A program made the position numbers and the translations under genes. Below are positions 56,744 through 64,000 of a stretch of DNA of 64,000 nucleotides, piece by piece. The DNA is from Butyricicoccus intestinisimiae. GTDB lineage: Bacteria > Bacillota > Clostridia > Oscillospirales > Butyricicoccaceae. Numbering within the stretch: position 1 is the stretch's first letter; every line of letters begins with the position of its first letter. The notes beneath the pieces were generated by a model, which was not told the origin of the DNA, ran no database searches, and saw nothing but the letters and a program-made list of their open reading frames with translations. The DNA lies in contig NZ_JAHLQI010000003.1 of NCBI RefSeq assembly GCF_018918345.1, forward strand, positions 293,992 through 357,991, given 5' to 3'.

Positions 56744-57846
56744 AGCTGAAAAAACTGTTCGCTGCCTGCTGTGCAGGTGCCGTACTCGCCGGTGCGCTGA
56801 CCGGCTGCGGCGGTCCGGGCACAGATTTTGACGGCACCAACAAGTCTTCCGGCAATTCCAACACGTTGAAACTCTATCTGCCGGGCGAATATATCTCAGA
56901 CTCCGTTATTTCGGATTTTGAGGACGAATACGGCTGTCATGTCATCGTGGAAAACTTTGATTCCAACGAGATGATGTACACCAAGGTCAGCTCCGGCGAT
57001 TCGTATGACGTACTCATTCCGTCCGACTATATGATTGAGCGTCTGATGAAGGAAAAGCGTCTGCAAAAAATTGACCGCAGTGCCATCACAAACTTTGACC
57101 ATCTGGATCCCGCCTGTGTCGGCATGGATTTTGACCCGAACAACGACTACTCCATTCCGTATTTCTGGGGCACTGTCGGTCTGGTGTACAACAAAAACAA
57201 TGTCTCCAAGCAGGATCTCGAAAAAGAGGGCTGGAACATTTTGCTCGACCAAAAATACAACAACCGCATTTATATCTACGACTCTGAGCGCGACTCGTTT
57301 ATGATGGCGTTCAAGGCGTTGGGGTACTCGATGAATACCAACGACGAAAAGGAAATTGACGCAGCATACAAGTGGCTGTGCAAGGTCAACAACACCATGC
57401 GTCCGGTTTACGTCACCGATGAAATCATCGACAACATGGTAAACGGCGTGAAGGATATCGGTCAGGTGTACAGCGGCGACGCCGCATATATCCTGTCGGA
57501 AAATCCGGACATGGGCTATTACTGCCCCAAGCAGGGCACCAATATTTGGAGTGATGCAATGGTCATTCCAAAAAATGCCGCCAATCCGGAGTTGGCGCAC
57601 AAGTTTATCAACTATATGATTTCGTATGATCCGGCATACACCAATGCGGAGGAGTACGGCTATACCTCACCGAATCTGGAGGTTTCCCGCGATTTGACTG
57701 CGGAGGGCGGTCTGTTCTGCGGAAACGAGGCGTACACACCGCGCACCGGTTACGACAAGGACGAAATCTTTCACGATAACGAATTCCTGCGTCAGCGTCT
57801 GTCCGAGCTTTGGATTAAGGTCAAAGCCGGCGGAGATGGCTCGTAA
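56740..57846 (+). CDS. potD: Polyamine-binding lipoprotein
   Basis: 368 residues. Lipoprotein signal: basic start, hydrophobic core and lipobox LTGC (residue 23). PotD motifs: LKLYLPGEYISDSVISDFE, YDVLIPSDYMIERLMKEKR, YSIPYFWGTVGLVYNKNNV and QVYSGDAAYILSENPDMGY with acidic residues that bind the polyamine amines. Last gene of the operon. Confidence 0.95.
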   Translation: MKLKKLFAACCAGAVLAGALTGCGGPGTDFDGTNKSSGNSNTLKLYLPGEYISDSVISDFEDEYGCHVIVENFDSNEMMYTKVSSGDSYDVLIPSDYMIERLMKEKRLQKIDRSAITNFDHLDPACVGMDFDPNNDYSIPYFWGTVGLVYNKNNVSKQDLEKEGWNILLDQKYNNRIYIYDSERDSFMMAFKALGYSMNTNDEKEIDAAYKWLCKVNNTMRPVYVTDEIIDNMVNGVKDIGQVYSGDAAYILSENPDMGYYCPKQGTNIWSDAMVIPKNAANPELAHKFINYMISYDPAYTNAEEYGYTSPNLEVSRDLTAEGGLFCGNEAYTPRTGYDKDEIFHDNEFLRQRLSELWIKVKAGGDGS

Positions 57847-57862
57847 TTCTATCTGATTTTCG

Positions 57863-57901
57863 AAAAAAACACCGAAATTCATCGCGATTTCGGTGTTTTT
57901 T
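57863..57901 (+). terminator. Terminator of the potABCD operon
   Basis: AAAAAACACCGAAAT and ATTTCGGTGTTTTTT form a 15-bp stem with an 8-base loop. Confidence 0.92.
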
Positions 57902-58015
57902 CTTTGCGTGCACGGGAACACTTGCATTTTTTAACATTTTTAAAGTGAAAAGCAGCTTCTTTCGATAAATATACAGTTTTTTGTGATTTTTTACTCAAAA
58001 AATGATGCAGAACGA

Positions 58016-58044
58016 TTGACAAGTATGCGTGCAGACGGTATACT
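58016..58044 (+). promoter_or_regulatory. Orphan promoter facing the arsR terminator
   Basis: TTGACA, 17 bases, TATACT on the plus strand. No plus-strand gene follows before the terminator at 58093-58125. Confidence 0.6.
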
Positions 58045-58050
58045 AAAAAT

Positions 58051-58125
58051 AACAACAGATTGCATACTGTCTTTCCATACCATATATATAGTAAAACGCC
58101 GCTTTTAGCGGCGTTTTGCTTTTTT
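58051..58125 (+). ncRNA. Possible very short transcript (~75 nt)
   Basis: It would start about 7 bases past the orphan promoter and end at the bidirectional terminator AAAACGCCGC-TTTTA-GCGGCGTTTT followed by a T-rich run. Apart from the terminator hairpin no strong fold is seen. It may be a small RNA or a read-through guard for the convergent arsR gene; expression is unproven. Confidence 0.35.
58093..58125. terminator. Bidirectional terminator downstream of the arsR-family gene
   Basis: AAAACGCCGC and GCGGCGTTTT with TTTTA loop; T-runs on the plus side (GCTTTTTT) and TTTT on the minus side. It ends two bases from the arsR stop. Confidence 0.8.
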
Positions 58126-58126
58126 G

Positions 58127-58480
58127 TCACTCTTCCAGATGTTCTAATCCTTGGCTCATAATCGTGTGCACATGGTCATCTGCCAGCGAATACACGATGT
58201 TCTTTCCCTCTCGGCGGAATCGCACCAGACGGCTCTGCTTGAGCACGCGCAGCTGATGGGAAATCGAACTCTGTGTCATATTGAGCGCCTGCGCAATGTC
58301 TCCGACACTCATGTCGCTCTCAACAAGAACATACAGAATCTTGATGCGCGTGGAATCGCCAAATACTTTGAACAGCTCTGCCAAATCATACAGTTCTTCT
58401 TCTGTAGGAACCTGATCGCTCAGGGAAAACACATCGGTTCCCTGCGGCATGTTCTCCAATTCTTCCTTGTCCAGATGCAC
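58127..58480 (-). CDS. ArsR/SmtB family metal-responsive repressor
   Basis: 117 residues from a GTG at 58480, 8 bases after AGGAGG that overlaps the end of the upstream gene. Winged-helix motif: FGDSTRIKILYVL, MSVGDIAQALNMTQSSISHQ and RVLKQSRLVRFRREGKNIVY. The ArsR-type cysteine pair is absent from the recognition region (ESDMSVGD), but the C-terminal helix has D-x-H and H-x-x-E (ADDHVHTIMSQGLEHLEE), like the zinc sites of CzrA. A zinc or cobalt sensor is therefore likely. Confidence 0.85.
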   Translation of the reverse strand: MHLDKEELENMPQGTDVFSLSDQVPTEEELYDLAELFKVFGDSTRIKILYVLVESDMSVGDIAQALNMTQSSISHQLRVLKQSRLVRFRREGKNIVYSLADDHVHTIMSQGLEHLEE

Positions 58481-58483
58481 CGC

Positions 58484-59125
58484 TTATTCCTCCTCGTCAT
58501 CATCATCGACCGGATGTGCGTGCACATCAATAACTTTGGTTTTCTTGTGTCTCTGCCCTTTTTTCTTCGGCTCCGGCGGATTGTCGCGCTCATAAATCAA
58601 TCGCGCATGATTCATGCGATACAGCACGAGGAAATCCGAAATGCCGCTGTAAATCAGTGCAGCGCCGATTATACGCAGCGTGAACTTTGCCGTTCCATAC
58701 GGATGTATCAGAACAATCGCACCGAGCACAACCGTGATGATGCCGACAATGATAACCGACAGAAAGCCCGGATCGCCAAACTTTTTGAGTCCGATACCGT
58801 GCCGCAAATTCAAAATGCCATCGAGCAGCAAAATCAAACCGAAAATAATAGGCAGCACAGCAGTAAATGCCTTGGGCTGTGCGATGACGAAAATACCGAC
58901 GGCGATGGTCAAAATACCAATAAAAATTTTTGCCATGCGTATGGTTCGGTTCTTCCAGCACATCAGCATGCCGATGACGCCGTAGGCGATGAGCAGCGCG
59001 CCGATAACATAGCAGACAACTGCCAAAAACTGATCGGGAATAAACAGCATCACAGCGCCGACAGCAATATAGCCAAGCGCTGCCAACAGCAAATGAAACC
59101 GAATGCTGCGGAATGTTTCAAACAT
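58484..59125 (-). CDS. DUF308 (HdeD-like) membrane protein
   Basis: 213 residues. Six hydrophobic segments with repeated AVGAVMLFIPDQFLAVVCYV, FIGILTIAVGIFVIAQPKAF and LSVIIVGIITVVLGAIVLIH stretches, as in HdeD/DUF308. The C-terminal cytoplasmic tail is basic and then ends in HAHPVDDDDEEE, a His/Asp-rich end that could bind metal. Co-transcribed with the ArsR-type repressor that follows three bases later. Confidence 0.85.
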   Translation of the reverse strand: MFETFRSIRFHLLLAALGYIAVGAVMLFIPDQFLAVVCYVIGALLIAYGVIGMLMCWKNRTIRMAKIFIGILTIAVGIFVIAQPKAFTAVLPIIFGLILLLDGILNLRHGIGLKKFGDPGFLSVIIVGIITVVLGAIVLIHPYGTAKFTLRIIGAALIYSGISDFLVLYRMNHARLIYERDNPPEPKKKGQRHKKTKVIDVHAHPVDDDDEEE

Positions 59126-59175
59126 ATTGTTTCAGCCTCCCTGCGGGGTGGTTCTCCGCATGTATTTCTGTTTTC

Positions 59176-59204
59176 ATTGTACGGTATCTAGCTTGCAATG
59201 TCAA
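59176..59204 (-). promoter_or_regulatory. Promoter of the DUF308-arsR operon
   Basis: Minus-strand TTGACA, 17 bases, TACAAT, about 50 bases from the DUF308 start. Confidence 0.7.
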
Positions 59205-59271
59205 TGTTTCCGATTTTATCCTGTTTGTGCCGCGTATCCCTCTGTTCACGGTTCTTTTACACGAGAAACTC

Positions 59272-59300
59272 TTGAAAACTCTCCTGTTTTGGTGTACGAT
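59272..59300 (+). promoter_or_regulatory. Promoter of the CobW-type GTPase operon
   Basis: TTGAAA, 17 bases, TACGAT, about 60 bases before the first GTPase. It is divergent from the DUF308-arsR promoter, 68 bases away. Confidence 0.55.
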
Positions 59301-59361
59301 AGCTTAGAAAGCCTTTTGCTTTCATCCACTTGTAAACTATATCTTATAGAAGGTGTTTGAT

Positions 59362-60579
59362 ATGACGAAAATCGACATTATTTCCGGTTTCCTGGGCGCC
59401 GGCAAGACGACCCTGATTCGCAAACTGCTGGAGGGCCCGCTCAAGGGTCAGAAGGTGGTTCTGATCGAAAACGAGTTCGGTGAAATCGGCATTGACGGCG
59501 GTTTCCTGAAGGATTCCGGCATTCAAATCAACGAAATGAACTCCGGCTGCATCTGCTGCACTTTGGTCGGCGACTTTGAAAAGGCACTGGGCGACGTCCT
59601 GAGCCAGTACGCACCGGATCGCATCATCATTGAGCCGTCCGGCGTCGGCAAGCTGTCCGACGTTGCTGCCGCTGTACAGCCGGTTCTGCGCGAAGGCGAA
59701 GTGGAAATGGGCTGCATGACCACCGTATGCGACGCTTCCAAGTGCCGCATGTATATCAAGAACTTCGGTGAGTTCTATGTCAATCAGCTGGAAAGCGCCG
59801 GCACCATTGTGCTGAGCCGCACCCAGAATGTCAGCGACAAGCGTTTGGACGAGGCTCTCAAGCTGATTCGTGAGCACTGCGGCGAAAACACCAGCATCAT
59901 CACCACCCCGTGGGATGAGCTGACCGGCGAGCAGATCTATGATGTCATGTGCGCAGACGGCCACAAGGCACTGCTGGATGCTGCGGAGCTGTACGAGCAT
60001 GAGGAGCATCATCATCACCATCATCATGACGGCGAAACCTGCTCCTGCGGCCATCATCATCACGATCATGACGAGCATGAACATGAACATGAGCATCATC
60101 ATCACGACGGCGAGACCTGCTCCTGCGGCCATCACCATCATGACCACGACGAGCATGAGGAGCATGAGCATCATCATCACGACGGCGAGACCTGCTCCTG
60201 CGGCCATCACCATCATGACCATGACGAGCACGAGCACCATCATGAACATCATTATGATGAGAACGGCGTGTGCTCCTGCGGCCATCATCATCACGGTCAC
60301 GATGCCGACGAAGTATTCACGAGCTGGGGCATCGAGACAGCACGCAAGTTCACCGAGGACGATCTGCGTGCCCGCCTGAGTCAGCTGGACGATCAGGAGC
60401 TGTATGGTATTGTTCTGCGCGCAAAGGGCATCGTTCCGGAGCAGGACGGCACTTGGCTGCACTTTGATATGGTTCCGGGCGAAATCGAGCTGCGCCACGG
60501 TGCGGCGGATTACACCGGCCGTCTGTGTGTCATCGGCTCCGGCATCAAAGAAGATGCACTGGCTGCACTGTTCGCATAA
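59362..60579 (+). CDS. CobW/COG0523 GTPase with long His/Cys-rich metal-binding repeat
   Basis: 405 residues from ATG 59362, 8 bases after AGAAGG (a GTG at 59353 overlaps that site). Motifs: Walker A GFLGAGKTTLIRKL, the metal motif CICC in MNSGCICCTLVGDF, Walker B-like IIIEPSGVGKLSD and a C-terminal CobW domain with LRAKGIVPEQDGTWLHFD. Residues 212-315 form an insert of three DGETCSCGHHHHDHDEHE-like repeats and a fourth variant (ENGVCSCGHHHHGHD). COG0523 proteins deliver zinc or other metals to client proteins; the repeat is a likely metal store. First gene of a two-gene operon. Confidence 0.92.
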   Translation: MTKIDIISGFLGAGKTTLIRKLLEGPLKGQKVVLIENEFGEIGIDGGFLKDSGIQINEMNSGCICCTLVGDFEKALGDVLSQYAPDRIIIEPSGVGKLSDVAAAVQPVLREGEVEMGCMTTVCDASKCRMYIKNFGEFYVNQLESAGTIVLSRTQNVSDKRLDEALKLIREHCGENTSIITTPWDELTGEQIYDVMCADGHKALLDAAELYEHEEHHHHHHHDGETCSCGHHHHDHDEHEHEHEHHHHDGETCSCGHHHHDHDEHEEHEHHHHDGETCSCGHHHHDHDEHEHHHEHHYDENGVCSCGHHHHGHDADEVFTSWGIETARKFTEDDLRARLSQLDDQELYGIVLRAKGIVPEQDGTWLHFDMVPGEIELRHGAADYTGRLCVIGSGIKEDALAALFA

Positions 60580-60591
60580 GGAGGACTGTCT

Positions 60592-61536
60592 GTGGAAATT
60601 CCTGTATATTTTTTCACCGGTTTTCTGGACAGCGGCAAGACAACGTTTATCGAATCTATCCTGCGCGATCCGAATTTTTCCGAGGGCGAAAAGACCCTGA
60701 TGATTGTGTGCGAGGACGGCGAAACCGAATTTGATTACGGTCTGCTCATGGAATCCAACTGCATCGTCAAGGCCATTGAAGATCAGGAAGATTTTAACCG
60801 CATGTTCTTGGAAGAATGCAGCCGGAAATACAAGCCAGAACGCGTCATCGTAGAATGGAACGGCATGTGGAAGCTGACTGACCTTGCGCCGGATACCTTC
60901 CCGAAGGGATGGATGGTATATCAGACGGTAACCACCGTGGATGCACGCACGTTTGACAACTATTTTCAGAATATGGGCGGCTTTATGTTCCCGATGCTGC
61001 AGGCGACCGATATGATTGTCTTTAATCGCTGCGATGCCGGCACCAAGGACATCATCAAAAACCGCCGCGTCCGCATGATTAACCGCCGCGCAGATATTTT
61101 TATGGACTATCCGGACGGCAGAAGCGAAGTCTATCAGGAATCCTTGGAAGCCAATCTGGATCTTTCGAAGGACATCGTAGATATTTCCGATGCCGATTAC
61201 GCGATGTGGTATTTCGATGCGATGGAACATCCGGAAAAATATGCCGGTCATACGGTTCGTTTCTTGTGCCAGACCTATCGTCCAAACGGCATGGGCAAAA
61301 ATAATTTTGCCGCCGGTCGGTTTGTCATGACCTGCTGCGCAGAGGATATCTCATTTGCAGCTGTCGTATGCAAGCATCCTTCCGCTGCCAAGCTCAAGGA
61401 CCGCGATTGGTACACCATCACTGCAGAGGTCAAGCACGAATTTTTCCCGGAATATCAAGGCATGGGACCTGTACTCTATGTCAAGTCTCTGGAGCCTGCG
61501 AAAAAGCCGGACGACGACATTTGCTATGTAAAATAA
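60592..61536 (+). CDS. CobW-like GTPase fused to a YcgQ/TIGR03943-type C-terminal domain
   Basis: 314 residues from a GTG at 60592 after AAGGAGGACTGTC. N-terminal GTPase: YFFTGFLDSGKTTFIESIL (Walker A), VIVEWNGMWKLTDL and VFNRCDAG (the NKxD-equivalent position is altered to NRCD). The CxCC metal motif of its neighbour is absent. The C-terminal part (about residues 215-310) has VRFLCQTYRP, GRFVMTCCAEDISFAAVVC and GMGPVLYVKS, resembling the extracytoplasmic domain of YcgQ-type (DUF1980) zinc-uptake proteins. Function inferred as a partner in metal delivery. Confidence 0.8.
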   Translation: MEIPVYFFTGFLDSGKTTFIESILRDPNFSEGEKTLMIVCEDGETEFDYGLLMESNCIVKAIEDQEDFNRMFLEECSRKYKPERVIVEWNGMWKLTDLAPDTFPKGWMVYQTVTTVDARTFDNYFQNMGGFMFPMLQATDMIVFNRCDAGTKDIIKNRRVRMINRRADIFMDYPDGRSEVYQESLEANLDLSKDIVDISDADYAMWYFDAMEHPEKYAGHTVRFLCQTYRPNGMGKNNFAAGRFVMTCCAEDISFAAVVCKHPSAAKLKDRDWYTITAEVKHEFFPEYQGMGPVLYVKSLEPAKKPDDDICYVK

Positions 61537-61552
61537 TCGAAGATTTTTTTAT

Positions 61553-61586
61553 CCTCCCGATTCTTTTCGAATCGGGAGGTTTTTTT
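61553..61586 (+). terminator. Terminator of the CobW-type operon
   Basis: CCTCCCGATTC-TTTTC-GAATCGGGAGG followed by T7. Confidence 0.93.
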
Positions 61587-61724
61587 GTCTAATTTTTTAT
61601 CGAAAATTTCCAGTATTATACCATGTAATATTCAGATAATCAAGGTTGATTTTATCCGTTTTATGTCTTATTATGGAATTGTAAAGAAAAGAATATCAGA
61701 GATTCTTCGGTATTTCTCAACGTT

Positions 61725-61754
61725 TTTACAAAATTCTACATTTTCTTCTATAAT
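61725..61754 (+). promoter_or_regulatory. Promoter of the two small genes
   Basis: TTTACA, 18 bases, TATAAT, 36 bases before the ATG at 61790. Confidence 0.6.
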
Positions 61755-61789
61755 CCGAATATTTGTGCTAAATTGCGAGGTAACGCCAT

Positions 61790-62182
61790 ATGTGCTCATT
61801 GCAAAACCTATCTGAAGAGTATCTCTGCGACGCGCTCCGACTGGAACAGCGCATCGCCCTGCTCGAATCACAGGCTTCACGCACCATCTCTTTGGAGGTG
61901 CGCCGAAAGCTCCGACGCCGCATCAACGCACTATACACCATGGCGTGCGAGAGCCGCCAAACCGCTTTTCTCTTAGAACATTACTATGACAAGCCAAAGG
62001 AGGCTGTATTTTATGTCCCATGTTCGACGCAATCTCACCGCTCTGGAAAACGCTTCAGCCGCCACGGATATGGCGCTGCGTCGCCAGCTCTTATCATGCA
62101 TGGCCGAAACGCTGACAAGACACCAGTATCAGGTCTGCGTACTGAACTTACTCGAGGGTATGACGCAAAAAGAAATCGCTGA
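61790..62182 (+). CDS. Small hypothetical protein overlapping the next gene
   Basis: 130 residues if the frame is read to its stop. The first 70 residues are helical and charged (LSEEYLCDALRLEQRIALLE, LRRRINALYTMACESRQTAF, LEHYYD) and look like a genuine protein; the rest, from about residue 75, overlaps the sigma-like gene by 170 bases and has poor composition. A frameshift that lost an earlier stop, or a natural long overlap, are both possible. No family recognised. Confidence 0.5.
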   Translation: MCSLQNLSEEYLCDALRLEQRIALLESQASRTISLEVRRKLRRRINALYTMACESRQTAFLLEHYYDKPKEAVFYVPCSTQSHRSGKRFSRHGYGAASPALIMHGRNADKTPVSGLRTELTRGYDAKRNR

Positions 62183-62318
62183 AATTTTTGGAATTTCTCC
62201 GTCCGCTGTCTCCCGCTCTATTTCCTCCGGTCAGCGCCGTTTGCGCAAGGCGCTAGGTTATCATTTCGAACAAGCCGATCCGATGGAGGACTTTTGGGAG
62301 GAGCAGCCGTATTTATAA
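62013..62318 (+). CDS. Sigma-70 region 4-like helix-turn-helix protein
   Basis: 101 residues from ATG 62013, 9 bases after AAAGGAGG. C-terminal HTH: LTRHQYQVCVLNLLEGMTQK, EIAEIFGISPSAVSRSISSG, QRRLRKALGYHF, similar to region 4 of sigma factors or LuxR-like domains; region 2 is absent, so it is not a complete sigma factor. Such small proteins occur widely in Clostridia, sometimes in mobile elements, but no such element is visible here. Confidence 0.8.
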   Translation: MSHVRRNLTALENASAATDMALRRQLLSCMAETLTRHQYQVCVLNLLEGMTQKEIAEIFGISPSAVSRSISSGQRRLRKALGYHFEQADPMEDFWEEQPYL

Positions 62319-62420
62319 TACCTGCTGATTCCATCCGGCTGACACACCATACACATCCCTATTCTTTATTCCCCTCTTTTCTCCTATACCTTCCTGCATT
62401 CAGCCGGATGAATCATATAT

Positions 62421-62457
62421 AAAAGCGGACGTTCCAACCACTCAGAACGTCCGCTTC
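62421..62457. terminator. Bidirectional terminator between the sigma-like gene and tyrA
   Basis: AAGCGGACGTTC and GAACGTCCGCTT form a 12-bp stem with a 10-base loop. Confidence 0.8.
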
Positions 62458-62477
62458 CTGTTTTTTCAAAGTAATCC

Positions 62478-63314
62478 TTAGCCAAATTGTTCTTTTCTTT
62501 GTCTGCCCTCTTTGAGCAGCCGGAACAAGGTCTGTTCATCTTCTGCAGCAATCGCATCGCGGTACTCCGTCAAATGATGAATGATTTCGTCAATTTCCGG
62601 CACAAGCGCCTGTTTATTCTCGATAAATAATTCTGTCCACATGGTTTCATTGAGATATGCAACGCGCGTCAAATCGCGGTAGCTGCCGCCGGAATAGCCT
62701 TTGTGCTCCAGTTCGGATGGACTTTTGATGTACGCACTGGATACGACATGACACAGCTGAGATGTATACGCAATCATGCGGTCATGATGCTCCGGTGTGG
62801 TAATCACGAGCTGACCAAATCCAATCTGAGAGAACATTGCTTTGACCTGCTTGACGATCTCCGGCGTAGAAGCCTCTGTCGGCACAAGCAGCATGCTCGC
62901 GCCTCTATACAAGTCCGCGTCGGATGCTTTATATCCTGACACTTCTCGTCCTGCCATGGGATGTCCGCCGACAAAATACAGCCCGTGAGCCTGACACAGC
63001 GGCGTCAAGCGCTCTACCAGATAACTTTTAATACCGCAGTCATCCGTGATGATACAGCCCGGCTTAAATGCCTCCATGTGCTTCTCTACAAAATCGCAGG
63101 AAACTTTCGGATACATGGACAGCAGAACAATATCGACTTCTTTCAAGTCCTCCGGCGTGCCGATGGCATCAATCGCACCATCCGCCAATGCCTTTTCCGC
63201 CGTGCTTTGCGTGCGGTTGAATCCAATGACAGTATAATCCGTATATTTCTTAAAGGCACGGGCAAAGGAACCGCCAATCAGTCCCAAGCCGACGATTGCA
63301 ATTTTTTTCTTCAT
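62478..63314 (-). CDS. tyrA: Prephenate dehydrogenase
   Basis: 278 residues. Rossmann motif IAIVGLGLIGGSFARAFK, then DDCGIKSYLVERL, GGHPMAGREVSGYKASDADL (substrate-binding His and Arg) and HHDRMIAYTSQLCHVVSSA, SYRDLTRVA. Oxidises prephenate to 4-hydroxyphenylpyruvate for tyrosine synthesis. No ACT domain, and chorismate mutase is not fused. No other aromatic-pathway gene adjoins it. Start follows AAGAAGGGTTCTGCAT. Confidence 0.93.
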   Translation of the reverse strand: MKKKIAIVGLGLIGGSFARAFKKYTDYTVIGFNRTQSTAEKALADGAIDAIGTPEDLKEVDIVLLSMYPKVSCDFVEKHMEAFKPGCIITDDCGIKSYLVERLTPLCQAHGLYFVGGHPMAGREVSGYKASDADLYRGASMLLVPTEASTPEIVKQVKAMFSQIGFGQLVITTPEHHDRMIAYTSQLCHVVSSAYIKSPSELEHKGYSGGSYRDLTRVAYLNETMWTELFIENKQALVPEIDEIIHHLTEYRDAIAAEDEQTLFRLLKEGRQRKEQFG

Positions 63315-63440
63315 ATGCAGAACCCTTCTTTATCTTTTGAGTACCGTTCTATTGTAGCAAGGGGAAAACGGGAAGTCAATGCTTTTGTTGTTTAAAGTGT
63401 AAAATTCATTCTTCGTCACAACTTTTCTGATATAAAAACG

Positions 63441-63473
63441 AAAAAAGACCAGAACCCTTTCGGATTCCGGTCT
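63441..63473 (-). terminator. Terminator of the rRNA operon
   Basis: On the minus strand AAGACCGGAATCC and GGGTTCTGGTCTT pair with wobble, followed by TTTTTTCG. Confidence 0.75.
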
Positions 63474-63481
63474 TGCTTTGT

Positions 63482-63598
63482 GTAGGCATCGTCCTATCTT
63501 CCCGGGCCGTCACCAGCCAAGTATTGTCAGCGTAAATGAGCTTAACTACCGTGTTCGGAATGGGAACGGGTGTACCCTCATCACAATTAACACCTACT
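63482..63598 (-). rRNA. rrf: 5S ribosomal RNA
   Basis: About 117 bases. The minus strand shows the conserved ACACCCGTTCCCATTCCGAA, ACACGGTAGTTAAGC and terminal-stem pairing GTAGG with CCTAC. Boundaries are estimated to within a few bases. Confidence 0.95.
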
Positions 63599-63663
63599 GT
63601 GTTCTTCTTTCGAAAAACCTTTGTTATTATAACACCTTTGCGGTATTATGTCAAGAAAAAAAT

Positions 63664-63738
63664 TGGTGACCCGTGGGAGAATCGAACTCCCGTTTACGGC
63701 GTGAGAGGCCGTCGTCTTAGCCGCTTGACCAACGGGCC
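63664..63738 (-). tRNA. tRNA-Glu (anticodon CTC)
   Basis: 75 bases with encoded CCA. Acceptor GGCCCGT, D-arm GGTCAAGCGGCTAAGAC, anticodon stem ACGGC/GCCGT with loop CTCTCAC, T-arm CGGGAGTTCGATTCTCCC. It lies between 5S and tRNA-Lys. Confidence 0.94.
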
Positions 63739-63776
63739 ATTTCCACACACCGTTTAACCGGTGTCCAGAAAAAAAG

Positions 63777-63852
63777 TGGTACACCATCGGGGATTCGAAC
63801 CCAGGACCCACTGATTAAGAGTCAGTTGCTCTACCAACTGAGCTAATGGTGC
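63777..63852 (-). tRNA. tRNA-Lys (anticodon CTT)
   Basis: 76 bases with encoded CCA. Acceptor GCACCAT pairs with ATGGTGT (first pair G-U), D-arm AGCTCAGTTGGTAGAGCA, anticodon stem ACTGA/TCAGT with loop CTCTTAA, T-arm CTGGGTTCGAATCCCCG. Confidence 0.94.
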
Positions 63853-63952
63853 ATTTCGCAATTTTTTCCTTGTGGGTGTTTTTCCTGCACCCTCAAAACT
63901 GAACAACGATGAACTCGACAGAAGCATTTTCCGAGTTTACCCAAATCAAATT

Positions 63953-64000
63953 TAGGTCAAGCCCTCGACCTATTAGTATCAGTCCGCTGCATACATTGCT
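63953..64000 (-). rRNA. rrl: 23S ribosomal RNA, 3' end only
   Basis: Minus-strand CTGATACTAATAGGTCGAGG followed by GCTTGACC is the conserved 3' end of 23S rRNA. The gene continues beyond the window. Confidence 0.88.

Noticed and set aside
59999..60310. His-rich DNA repeat as an assembly artefact
   Set aside because: The reading frame stays open, the repeats differ at codon level, and His/Cys-rich inserts are known in COG0523 proteins.

Overview
The window looks like chromosomal DNA of an anaerobic, spore-forming Firmicute, most likely a gut Clostridia of the Oscillospirales type. This is inferred from moderate-to-high GC, strong AGGAGG ribosome binding sites, the hrcA-grpE-dnaK-dnaJ order with a perfect CIRCE element, SpoIID and SpoIIQ-like proteins, a VanW protein, an FprA flavodiiron protein, and a Pta. 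No phage, transposase or CRISPR array was found. About 60 protein genes, three tRNAs, 5S rRNA and the 3' end of 23S rRNA are present.

Layout. 1-6.4 kb: an inositol/polyol module (sodium:solute symporter, IolH-like, IolG-like) with two AraC-type regulators. 6.6-11.3 kb: a four-gene GldA/F/G-type ABC export operon ending in a DUF4340 protein, followed by a 0.93-kb tandem array of a dispersed repeat that recurs at 41.9 and 46.0 kb. 12.3-17.2 kb: the heat-shock operon. 17.3-26.2 kb: SDR enzyme, tRNA-Arg(CCT), lipid kinase, a GT2-GtrA-membrane glycosyltransferase set, YbjN-like protein, rRNA methylase, phosphodiester glycosidase. 26.3-36.7 kb: ABC exporter, VanW, MATE pump, Mrp ATPase, lepA-hemW, ACT and PFL proteins. 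36.7-45 kb: orphan sugar-binding lipoprotein, LCP protein, FprA, ComEC-like hydrolase plus DUF3006, citrate synthase, SpoIID. 45-50 kb: azlCD, a cation antiporter behind a yybP-ykoY (Mn2+) riboswitch, pta, K+ channel, YjbQ. 50.2-52.7 kb: six-repeat SH3 protein, a strongly predicted small RNA, and a SpoIIQ-like M23 protein. 53-57.8 kb: XRE-cupin regulator and potABCD, with PotA carrying a duplicated insert inside its TOBE domain. 58-61.5 kb: metal-handling genes (ArsR, DUF308 membrane protein, two CobW-type GTPases, one with a long His/Cys repeat). 61.8-64 kb: two small genes, tyrA, then 5S, tRNA-Glu, tRNA-Lys and 23S on the minus strand.

The least expected item is the candidate small RNA at about 51664-51838 (minus). 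It has a near-consensus promoter, five stem-loops including a terminator with seven U, and three copies of UAUCAUCCCC, two of them in large loops and one in a linker. This motif is complementary to GGGG-AUG-type ribosome binding sites. The PotA insertion, the repeat family, the riboswitch-controlled antiporter and the tRNAs lying between 23S and 5S also deserve attention. All functional statements rest on reading the sequence and on recalled family features; no searches were run.
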